Below are positions 41,998-49,134 of a stretch of DNA of 63,214 nucleotides, one piece after another. This DNA is from Acidobacteriota bacterium (GTDB lineage Bacteria; Acidobacteriota; Terriglobia; Terriglobales; Acidobacteriaceae): positions 1 to 63,214 of the forward strand of contig JABCZL010000024.1 of the NCBI GenBank assembly GCA_013289685.1, read 5' to 3'. A program made the translations under genes and the position numbers. Below the pieces are notes generated by a model. It saw only the letters and a program-made list of their open reading frames with translations, did not search any database and was not told the DNA's origin. Position 1 is the stretch's first letter. Every line of letters starts with the position of its first letter.

Positions 41998-44394
41998 TTA
42001 CTGCCGCCCTTCCTTCAAAGTCGCCTGGCAGTTGCTCCCCGCCGTCAGCACTTCGTTGAACGCCGTCTCCTTGCGCAAGTCCTTCAGCAGCGGATCGTCC
42101 AGCAGCGCCGAGTGTGCGCAATAATTCTGTTGCACCGCGGCCTTCAGCAATCGCAACGCCGCCTCATTCTGCCCGCAATAAGCCGCCAGAGCCCCCACGT
42201 GATACCAGAGTTCGGCGTCCGGTTCCATCATGACCGCCGATTCGGCTTCGCGCATCGTCTTCGCCAGATCAGCCGGCTTCTGAGCCGCCGTGCACGCCTC
42301 CATCAGATCGCGGTGATAGGTCGGAGCTTTGCCCATACTCCGGGCCGCGACCCGCGCCTCGCCTACATTCCCCTCTGCCAGATACACATACGGAGTCACC
42401 CACGCCGCCCATTCGGTGCCGGCATCCAGATGCACAAAGTCCATGGCCCCGTCGGTCTTGCCCATCTCCAGGAACGACCACGCGCACGAGCGGAATGCGA
42501 AATTCCCTGGATCGAGTCTCCGCGCCGCATTGCACTCCTGCGTCGACTCTTCGAGCATTCCGGCATAGCGCAGCACGTAGCTCAGCGCGAAGTGCGCGTC
42601 CGCGCTCCGCGGTTGCCGCCGCACCAGATCCGTGGCCGCATCGTAGGCTCGCGGCAGCTCGCCCCGTTCCACCCGGTTCGTAATCAGGTTGCTCGCCGCC
42701 ATCACTCGATTCGGATCCAGCGCCAGGGCCTTCTCATAATCTCGGTTCGACTTCTGGAACGAATCCTCGCCGCCCCCGCCATACGACGAGTCGAAATTGT
42801 ATCTCTGCCCCAGAGCTTCCCACGCGGGCGCGTAGTTCGGATCAATCCCCACCGCCCAATCCAGTAATTTGATCGCTTCCTTGTTGGGCTTGGGATCGTG
42901 GCTCTGGGCTACACTGCGCAAATAGAAGTCGTAGGCCTCCTGGTTTTTGGGACGCGACGCCGCCGCCTCCGCCGTTCCGCCTCCTCCTCCCAGAATCGGC
43001 AACAACCCGCGCTGCACTTGCGTTGTCAGTTGCTCCTGCAGCCCGATCAGATCCTCCGCTTTCGCCGTCGCCGTCCCCTGCCACAGCACCCGGTCGGTCG
43101 GCACGTCGATCGCCTCCAGCGTCACCGTCAGCTGGTCTCCCTGCTTCATGAAGTGCCCCTGCAGCAGCCGCCCCACGCGCAGTTCCTTGCCCACTTTTTT
43201 CGGATCGAGATCCAGCGCTACGTACCGGCGTGTGATCGACGAAGGCCGCACTTCCAGTGACCGCGAATAAGTCAGCACGCTCGACAGCTCGTCGGCCAGC
43301 GCGAACCTTAAATACTCGGTATTGATGTCACTATTCAGGTTCTGCAGCGGCAGCACCGCAATCGAATTGCGCTGCTCCGCGTTCGCTACTTCGCGGTGGT
43401 TGTACCACCACGCACTCACCGACGCCAACACCGCCAGCAGCAGTCCTCCCATCCCCAACAGCAGATAGGTTTGCAGGCGCGAATTCCGGCCAAAAGTTTT
43501 CGACGCTACTCGCAGTTTCGTGGTCGCGCTTCCACTCTTGACGGTTCCCGACTCGGTTTCGCGCTTCAGCTGCGCCAGATCCGAACGCATCTCCGCCGCG
43601 CTCTGGTAGCGGTGTTTGCGGTCCTTCTCCATCGCCTTGCCGATGATGCCTTCCAGCTCGATCGGAATCTTAGGATTCAAATCCCGCGGGGGCGTCGGCT
43701 TGGCGTGCAGCACCGCATCCAGCGTGACCAGCGAGTTGTTTCCCGTGAACGGCTTTTTCCCCGTGGACATTTCATACAGCACCACGCCAAACGAAAACAG
43801 GTCGGTGCGCGCGTCGATGGTCTCGCTGCGCGCCTGCTCCGGCGACATATACACCGCCGTCCCGGGAATCACTCCTACAGCCGTGAGGGAATTGTCATTC
43901 CCGGCGTCGCTTTCGGTTCCCATGTGCACCAGTTTCGCCAGCCCGAAATCGAGCACCTTGACCTGCCCGCTCGGCGTCAGAAAAATGTTGGCCGGCTTGA
44001 TGTCGCGATGCACAATCCCCTTGGCGTGCGATGCCACCAGCGCTTCCGCCACCTGCACTCCTACGTCCAGCACTTCCTCCAACGCCATCGCATTCCCCGA
44101 GATGTGCTGCTTCAGGCTCTCCCCGTCGAGCTTCTCCATGACAATGAAAGGATGCCCGTTGTTGTCCTCAATGCCGTGGATGGTGCAGATATTAGGATGG
44201 TTGAGTTGCGATGCGGCCCGGGCCTCGCGCGTGAACCGCTCCAGCGATTTGGGATCGTGAGCGAGATTATCCGGGATAAACTTCAGCGCGACGTGCCGTC
44301 CCAGCTTTAGGTCCTCGGCCTCATAGACCACGCCCATACCCCCGCCCCCGAGCTTGCCGAGGATGCGGTAATGGGAGACCTGCTGGCCGATCAT
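41998..44394 (-). CDS. membrane Ser/Thr protein kinase with C-terminal TPR-like region
   Basis: The 798-residue protein has an N-terminal Hanks-type kinase: glycine loop GKLGGGGMGVVYEAED, lysine K38, HRDIKPANIFL (D131), DFG (149-151) and GTAVYMSPEQARSETIDARTDLFSFGVVLYEM. A juxtamembrane linker leads to a transmembrane helix (about 310-330, YLLLGMGGLLLAVLASVSAWW). Outside, residues about 340-460 form a TolB/adenylate-cyclase-associated domain (NSIAVLPLQNLNSDINTEYLRFALADELSSVL), and the rest is TPR-like (YDFYLRSVAQSHDPKPNKEAIKLLDWAVGIDPNYAPAWEALGQRY). This architecture is characteristic of Acidobacteriota. All catalytic residues are present, so it should be active. Confidence 0.94.
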   Translation of the reverse strand: MIGQQVSHYRILGKLGGGGMGVVYEAEDLKLGRHVALKFIPDNLAHDPKSLERFTREARAASQLNHPNICTIHGIEDNNGHPFIVMEKLDGESLKQHISGNAMALEEVLDVGVQVAEALVASHAKGIVHRDIKPANIFLTPSGQVKVLDFGLAKLVHMGTESDAGNDNSLTAVGVIPGTAVYMSPEQARSETIDARTDLFSFGVVLYEMSTGKKPFTGNNSLVTLDAVLHAKPTPPRDLNPKIPIELEGIIGKAMEKDRKHRYQSAAEMRSDLAQLKRETESGTVKSGSATTKLRVASKTFGRNSRLQTYLLLGMGGLLLAVLASVSAWWYNHREVANAEQRNSIAVLPLQNLNSDINTEYLRFALADELSSVLTYSRSLEVRPSSITRRYVALDLDPKKVGKELRVGRLLQGHFMKQGDQLTVTLEAIDVPTDRVLWQGTATAKAEDLIGLQEQLTTQVQRGLLPILGGGGGTAEAAASRPKNQEAYDFYLRSVAQSHDPKPNKEAIKLLDWAVGIDPNYAPAWEALGQRYNFDSSYGGGGEDSFQKSNRDYEKALALDPNRVMAASNLITNRVERGELPRAYDAATDLVRRQPRSADAHFALSYVLRYAGMLEESTQECNAARRLDPGNFAFRSCAWSFLEMGKTDGAMDFVHLDAGTEWAAWVTPYVYLAEGNVGEARVAARSMGKAPTYHRDLMEACTAAQKPADLAKTMREAESAVMMEPDAELWYHVGALAAYCGQNEAALRLLKAAVQQNYCAHSALLDDPLLKDLRKETAFNEVLTAGSNCQATLKEGRQ

Positions 44395-44530
44395 GAGAAG
44401 CGCGACCCCGACTCGCGGTAATGTTAGGCCCCCAGCGGAATCCGGTCAACTCCCTTATTTCCCAAGGCCTACGGAGACGACGCGAGTAGCGGGAGACTTC
44501 CAGAAGTTGCTGGGAGACTACAAACGCATC

Positions 44531-44690
44531 CACCATCGTGAGCGCCTGCACGACTGTGAAACGCATTCACCACGGTGAACGCATGCGCGACCGTGAACGC
44601 CTGCACCACGGCGAACGCATGCACGACCGTCAACGCTCCCCCACCGTGAGCGCCTGCGTCACCGCGAACGTCTGCACCACCGTGGAAGAG
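44531..44690 (+). repeat. degenerate 18-bp minisatellite, about nine units
   Basis: Units of the form CACCACCGTGAACGCCTG / CACGACCGTGAACGCATG follow one another with scattered substitutions and one or two single-base length changes. The array runs into a family A repeat. It forms most of the 525-nt gap between the kinase and the DUF2934 gene. Confidence 0.85.
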
Positions 44691-44760
44691 CGGCCCTTCC
44701 AGGGCCGCGTAAAGCTACCCACACTTTGCACCGGCTTCAGCCGCTGAGGGAATCTCGCCA
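44684..44760. repeat. double-hairpin intergenic repeat (family A)
   Basis: GTGGAAGAGCGGCCCTTCCAG continues to GGGCCGCG, spacer, then CCGGCTTCAGCCGCTGAGGG. Confidence 0.75.
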
Positions 44761-44918
44761 GGGCCGCTCACAACCTCGTTTTGGAACGGGTACAGCCTCA
44801 ATTCCCACTCCGGCGCCGACCCACGTCCTTCCGTGAGATGCTTTCTCACCCAAACGCGGTTTACGCAAATATCATAAGGAAGGGCAAATCCCGGATTCAT
44901 CGCAGGAGCTCATTTTTT

Positions 44919-45278
44919 ATGGAAACCGCAAATCCCTGGCCTCGGCCCGACCAGCGCGAGGCCATTCGCCGCCGCGCCGAAGAAATCTACGTCCGCAACG
45001 GAAGACTCCCCGGCCGCGATCTGGAAAACTGGGCCCAGGCCGAACGGGAAATCCTGCGCGAATCCGCCGAACCCCCAGTCCGCCGGACCGCCATCATCGT
45101 CAAAGTCAACGGCACCGAATACTTCGGAGAGTACATCGCAGCATTGTCGGACGGCTACCATCCCGGCGAGTTCGGCACCGGCGCCTCGGTGACCGTCCGG
45201 TTCCACGGCGACAAAATGCTCGTCAAACGCCCCAACGGAAAAATCCTCGAGACCACCATCGTCAAAAAAGTCGGCTGA
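44919..45278 (+). CDS. DUF2934-domain protein
   Basis: The 119-residue protein contains REAIRRRAEEIYVRNGRLPGRDLENWAQAEREIL (about 12-45), the DUF2934 helix-turn-helix-like pattern common in soil bacteria. A beta-rich tail follows: TAIIVKVNGTEYFGEYIAALSDGYHPGEFGTGASVTVRFHGDKMLVKR. DUF2934 has no known function. GCAGGAGC lies upstream of the ATG at 44919 and decides against the ATG at 44781. Confidence 0.85.
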   Translation: METANPWPRPDQREAIRRRAEEIYVRNGRLPGRDLENWAQAEREILRESAEPPVRRTAIIVKVNGTEYFGEYIAALSDGYHPGEFGTGASVTVRFHGDKMLVKRPNGKILETTIVKKVG

Positions 45279-45426
45279 CATCGGCTAATAGCTAATAGAA
45301 GATCGCTCGCAGCACACAGAGTAGCACCCAGCCTATCTTTCTAGAGGTTTCCTTCGTGCGACTTCGTGGCCTTCGTGGCAAAGGTCTTCGCATTGAGCCC
45401 CACCGATCCCCTTGCTACTATTGGCG

Positions 45427-46071
45427 ATGATGCCGAACCTGCTGACCCTGCTGGCTCCAGCCCCCAGACGACGGAGCACGCAGAGTTTTGCCACGACCCT
45501 GCGCCACCTGGGTGCTCTGGGCCTCTTCTTCCTCGCGATCCTCGACAGTTCCCCGATTCCAACCTTCGGCGGCCCCGACATTCTCACCGCCGTGTTATCT
45601 GCCAGTCATCGCAATCCCTGGTATGAGTATGCCGCCATGGCCACCGCCGGATCGGTGATCGGCGCCTATCTCACCTTCCGATTGGCCCGCCAGGCCGGTT
45701 CGGCTTACCTCGACAGCCGATTCAAGAAAGGCAAGCTCTCGAAATTTCTGAAGCTGTTTAAGAAGTGGGGAACGGGAACCCTCATAGCCTCCACTGCCAT
45801 CCCCATTCCAAGCCCGACCAGCATGTTTTTCGCGGCGGCCGGAGCCTCCGATTATCCGTTGGGAAGGTTTCTCGCCATCGTTGCCATTTCCCGCGCCGTC
45901 CGTTATTCCGCCATCGCCATCGTTGCCGATCACTACGGACGCCACTTCGTCCGCGCGCTCCGCCATCCCTCGCAATACTGGGGCTGGATGCTCTTCTTGG
46001 CTGCCTTGATTGTCGCGCTGGTGATGGGAGGAATTCTGCTCAACCGCCGTCTAGAGACAGCGCCAGCGTAA
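45427..46071 (+). CDS. VTT/DedA-like membrane protein
   Basis: The 214-residue protein has several hydrophobic helices: HLGALGLFFLAILDSSPIPTFGGPDILTAVLS, YAAMATAGSVIGAYLTFRLARQAG and WGWMLFLAALIVALVMGGILL. The re-entrant-loop region GTLIASTAIPIPSPTSMFFAAAGASDYPLGRFLAIVAISRAVRY matches the VTT/SNARE-associated (DedA/YqaA) family, whose members act as lipid flippases or scramblases such as for undecaprenyl phosphate. The ATG at 45427 lies 5 nt after TACTAT with an upstream TGC (extended -10), suggesting a leaderless mRNA. Confidence 0.88.
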   Translation: MMPNLLTLLAPAPRRRSTQSFATTLRHLGALGLFFLAILDSSPIPTFGGPDILTAVLSASHRNPWYEYAAMATAGSVIGAYLTFRLARQAGSAYLDSRFKKGKLSKFLKLFKKWGTGTLIASTAIPIPSPTSMFFAAAGASDYPLGRFLAIVAISRAVRYSAIAIVADHYGRHFVRALRHPSQYWGWMLFLAALIVALVMGGILLNRRLETAPA

Positions 46072-46082
46072 AAACCGAGATC

Positions 46083-46172
46083 GCGCAACCACAGAGGACA
46101 CGAAGTACCGCGAAGGATTTCGTTTGCCGGGTTTCCTTAGTGATACTTCGTGTCCTTCGTGGTAAAGATTTT
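46083..46172. repeat. large palindrome, family F (CCTTCGTGTCCTTCGTGGT type)
   Basis: AACCACAGAGGACACGAAGT and GATACTTCGTGTCCTTCGTGGT are the arms, around a GCGAAGGATTTCG...TTTCCTTAGT core. Half-copies occur near 27750, 35670 and 45345. Confidence 0.7.
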
Positions 46173-46292
46173 TGGGCGACGGCTCAAAGCGCGCCCTCCT
46201 TGCCAACCCCGCGAATAGGTGTACAATCGCTGCTCGATTCGCCAGCAGTTCGGTAGACGCTGGCCCGACCGGCCAGGAGGGGGAGAACAGAA

Positions 46293-46463
46293 ATGAACTC
46301 GAAAAGCAGGTTTGCCGTCGGAGTGCTGACTGCGGTAGTCATGGCGGCGCTGACCTTCGCGCTGCCCCGGGGAACCCCGCTACGCGATGCCGCCCTGGTG
46401 CAGTTCCCGCTCACCGTCGGAGTCTGGGCAATCTTCGTGCTGCTCTTCGTAAAGCTGAAATAG
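46293..46463 (+). CDS. small two-helix membrane protein
   Basis: The 56-residue frame MNSKSRFAVGVLTAVVMAAL continues with TFALPRGTPLRDAALVQFPL and TVGVWAIFVLLFVKLK. It has two hydrophobic helices separated by a short PRGTPLRDA loop and a Lys-rich end. CCAGGAGGGGGAG lies about 10 nt before the ATG, one of the strongest ribosome-binding sites in the window, which supports translation. I do not recognise the family. Confidence 0.65.
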   Translation: MNSKSRFAVGVLTAVVMAALTFALPRGTPLRDAALVQFPLTVGVWAIFVLLFVKLK

Positions 46464-46496
46464 CCGTCCCCATCATCTCGGAGCGCGATTCGAGCG

Positions 46497-46620
46497 GGTG
46501 CCCCATGTCTCGCGTCCTTTGCGAGACGTGGGGATTTTCCGGGTGCCCCATTTCTCGCGCGCCCTTTTCGCGAGAAGTGGGGATTTTCGACAGAGCGAAG
46601 CCGAAGGGTGGGGATTTTCC
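46497..46620. repeat. cluster of three family E palindromic repeats
   Basis: GTGCCCCATGTCTCGCG/GCGAGACGTGGGGATTTT is followed by GTGCCCCATTTCTCGCGC/GCGAGAAGTGGGGATTTT and a third half GAAGGGTGGGGATTTT. The inner arm changes from TGTCTCGC to TTTCTCGC with matching changes on the other side. The cluster ends at the stop of the permuted ATP-grasp gene. Confidence 0.85.
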
Positions 46621-46622
46621 GG

Positions 46623-47861
46623 TCAATCCAAATAAAATCCCGCCGACGCCCCCACCCACTCCATATTCTTGTTGTGATCCACGCCCATCATCAGCCCCCG
46701 CCCCATGCGGATGATCGTCAGCACCGGCGTCAGTTCGTCGAGCCAGATGTACATCACCCGCACCTCCGCCTTAGTCCCGCCAAACGGAGTCGCAATCACC
46801 GGCTCAAAATGCATACGCTCCTGCAAAATGTAATACGGACGCTTCTCCGCCGGAATCGCCGCAATATCCTCCTTCTTCGGAGCAATCACCACTCCCAACC
46901 CCGCAAACGAATACAGCGGCTTCAGCGCATAATTCTCCAGATCCTCGGGAACGTCCTCCAACCGGTCCAGAAACCAGGTCTTCGGCACCGACGCATGCTT
47001 CAAGTAAGGAATCGAAAATTTGCTGATGCGAAAGTACCAGTTGGGATGCCCCGCCCACTCCACATCCAGATCGTCGCGCCAGTCAAAATTAAGTTTTACG
47101 TTTTTCCGCTCGAGTTCATCGACGATGGCCCGGTTATAGATTCGATGAATCGGAATGCGCTTCCCGCCGCGCTCATAATAAAGACGCGTCCCATCCTTCC
47201 TGATGTCGACAATATCGACGGCCCGTACTCCAAGCATCTTCTCGGTCAGCAAAAAATCCGGCAGCGTCTTCTGCTGCGAAGGATCAATCTCCATCAAAAT
47301 TACATTCTCCGGATCATGCGTCCCGACAATCGCCCGCCGCAAAAGCTCGCGATAAGAAGCAGTCTCCAGCCCGCTCAAAAGATATTTCAGGCTCCCGGTG
47401 TCCGGCGCTCGGCTCCCGGAAGCCGAAAGCCGAAAGCCGGAAGCCGCATCCAGCCCGTAGACGTCAACGTACGCCTCCGCCAGCGGCCCCTGATACGCGT
47501 AGAGAGAAGGGAAGGCCTGCAACTCCACCAGCTTCGGCTGCAACTCGCCCGCAGCATCCCGCACCAGCCCAAAATCCACCTGCACAAACATGGGATGATT
47601 CGGCTCGTTCGGAACCTTAAACTCCGCCGGCACCGCCTGGTCGGATTTCGAAAGATAAGCCGGATTATCGACCAACTGCCGAATCAACGCCTGGCCATCC
47701 GCGGCCATCCGGTCAAGGAGCGTCTTGGGAAAGAAGCACGGAGTCTCCGACAACCGAAACTGCACATGCGTCCCGCAAACCTCATCGACGCGCCCCAAAA
47801 ACGCCCGATATTTTTCGGGAGTGAAACGGTCGTTGAACTGCTGACGCAAGGAAGGGATCAT
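46623..47861 (-). CDS. circularly permuted ATP-grasp protein
   Basis: The 412-residue protein carries ATP-grasp elements in swapped order. The acidic metal-binding block FVQVDFGLVRDAAGELQPKLVELQAFPSLYAYQG comes first (about 92-125), while the nucleotide-lysine and loop region YALKPLYSFAGLGVVIAPKKEDI and YYILQERMHFEPV come near the C-terminus (about 315-365). This is the arrangement of permuted ATP-grasp ligases, which form amide or peptide bonds through acyl-phosphates. It ends the minus-strand run containing GCS2, M29 peptidase, another ATP-grasp and an esterase. Residues about 139-157 are encoded by a palindromic repeat and probably form an extra loop. Substrates are unknown. Confidence 0.72.
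   Translation of the reverse strand: MIPSLRQQFNDRFTPEKYRAFLGRVDEVCGTHVQFRLSETPCFFPKTLLDRMAADGQALIRQLVDNPAYLSKSDQAVPAEFKVPNEPNHPMFVQVDFGLVRDAAGELQPKLVELQAFPSLYAYQGPLAEAYVDVYGLDAASGFRLSASGSRAPDTGSLKYLLSGLETASYRELLRRAIVGTHDPENVILMEIDPSQQKTLPDFLLTEKMLGVRAVDIVDIRKDGTRLYYERGGKRIPIHRIYNRAIVDELERKNVKLNFDWRDDLDVEWAGHPNWYFRISKFSIPYLKHASVPKTWFLDRLEDVPEDLENYALKPLYSFAGLGVVIAPKKEDIAAIPAEKRPYYILQERMHFEPVIATPFGGTKAEVRVMYIWLDELTPVLTIIRMGRGLMMGVDHNKNMEWVGASAGFYLD
47396..47452. repeat. family D repeat inside the permuted ATP-grasp gene
   Basis: CCGGCGCTCGGCTCCCGGAAG continues with CCGAAAGCCGAAAGCCGGAAGCC. It matches the inverted repeat at 13654-13770 and keeps the frame, adding GFRLSASGSRAPDTG-type residues. 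Confidence 0.75.
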
Positions 47862-47866
47862 AATCT

Positions 47867-47908
47867 CAACGATCTGTCATCAACGATCTATCATCAACGA
47901 TCTGTCAT
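47867..47908. repeat. three 14-bp tandem repeats 6 nt before the ATP-grasp start
   Basis: CAACGATCTGTCAT, CAACGATCTATCAT, CAACGATCTGTCAT. They occupy the position where the ribosome-binding site of the minus-strand gene starting at 47861 would be. A GTCATCCTGAGCGAAG repeat follows. Confidence 0.9.
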
Positions 47909-48012
47909 CCTGAGCGAAGCAGGCGTGCCTAAGGCACGCCTGCGAAGTCGAAGGACCCCGTGTCAGCTCGTATTACCGGCGGCCCGGAAAGGAGTTTCTG
48001 AGGCGCTCGCCC

Positions 48013-49134
48013 CTAAGCCTCCACCAAAAACTTCCCATCCCGCATGATCTGCTCGTCGTCCACCCAGATATTAAACTTCCGTCCCACCACATCAATATGC
48101 GTGGTCGAATTCCATTCCGCGCCGGTGTGCGCCCCATATGGATTCCCAAACGCAATATGTACTCCGGGATACTTCTCATCCTGCAGAATCTGCCCAATCA
48201 CTTCCTTCAAGTCAATGTTGGTCCCGATGGCGAACTCGCCCACGCGATCGCTGTTCTCGTCGGTGTGCGTATATTTCCAGAAATCATTTTCCAGTTCGCG
48301 ATTCTCCGAGTGTGCCTCTGTCAGCCGGTTTCCCTTCATCCGCACCGTCAGCGGATGCTCCTGCAGGTTGCCAAACTTCGCGCACAAATAATCCCCCACC
48401 ACGCCGTCAATCACAAACGTCCCATTTACTTCGCCCGGCGTCGTAAAAATTTCTCCGCCCGGCAGGTTGCCCCACTTTTCCGGCGTGATAATGCCGCTGG
48501 TCTTCAGCCATTTGTAGTTGGAATTCAAGTCCGCCGTCAGATCCGTTCCGGCCGCCGTCTTGGCCCGGACCTTTGACGCCTTGCGCACCATCGCGATCAC
48601 CTTCGCGCTGAGCCGGTCGACCTTCTGGAAATCCGCCCGCATGCCTTCCAGCATGATCTGCCGGTTGATGTTCACCATGTGCGCGTGCCGAATCTTGCGG
48701 CGGTTCACCACGTCGGTCATCTGAATGCGCGACCGCAGTTCGTTGGTCTGCGCTTGCACCGCGAAAATCGAGACCTGGCTGTTTTCCAAATCATCCAGAA
48801 TCGGTCGCGGCAAATCCTTCAGCGGACGCTCCGCCAACTCCTCCAGCACCCAGGCATGATAAGGCGCGCCCAGTTTCTCCAGTTCGCGCACGATGGACGC
48901 CGCAATCTCGATCGTGGCCTCGTCGGTGATCACGCAAACCTGTTCGCCAGCCTGCACGCGCAGGCAGACATTCACCGCGTTGAACGCGCCGGGTGTGTAC
49001 TCAGGATCAAACGGAAGTTGACTCAGATGTCGGGTAGAAAACTCGCGTTGGGTGCCCCATTTCTCGCGTTCTGTGCGAGAAGTGGGGATTTTGGCTTGGT
49101 CTAAAGGATTGACTCGTTCCACAGGAATACTCAT
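48013..49134 (-). CDS. M29-type (leucyl) aminopeptidase
   Basis: The 373-residue protein resembles thermophilic metalloaminopeptidases of clan MQ. It has the N-terminal NAVNVCLRVQAGEQVCVITDEATIEIAASI and the catalytic half with GNLPGGEIFTTPGEVNGTFVIDG (metal Glu), NRELENDFW, VGEFAIGTNID, HIAFGNPYGAHTGAEWNSTTHIDVV (His ligands) and IWVDDEQIMRDG. Its ATG overlaps the GCS2 stop (TAATG), so translation is coupled. In a run with amide ligases it may trim or recycle the peptide product. Residues about 14-30 (KIPTSRTEREKWGTQ) are encoded by a family E repeat. Confidence 0.85.
   Translation of the reverse strand: MSIPVERVNPLDQAKIPTSRTEREKWGTQREFSTRHLSQLPFDPEYTPGAFNAVNVCLRVQAGEQVCVITDEATIEIAASIVRELEKLGAPYHAWVLEELAERPLKDLPRPILDDLENSQVSIFAVQAQTNELRSRIQMTDVVNRRKIRHAHMVNINRQIMLEGMRADFQKVDRLSAKVIAMVRKASKVRAKTAAGTDLTADLNSNYKWLKTSGIITPEKWGNLPGGEIFTTPGEVNGTFVIDGVVGDYLCAKFGNLQEHPLTVRMKGNRLTEAHSENRELENDFWKYTHTDENSDRVGEFAIGTNIDLKEVIGQILQDEKYPGVHIAFGNPYGAHTGAEWNSTTHIDVVGRKFNIWVDDEQIMRDGKFLVEA
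49048..49092. repeat. family E palindromic repeat inside the aminopeptidase gene
   Basis: GTGCCCCATTTCTCGCGTTC and GTGCGAGAAGTGGGGATTTT form the palindrome. It is almost identical to the intergenic copy at 46541-46588 and is read in frame as residues 15-29 of the peptidase. Confidence 0.85.

Noticed and set aside
44531..44690. CRISPR array
   Set aside because: The 18-bp units are directly adjacent with no unique spacers, and no cas genes are present.
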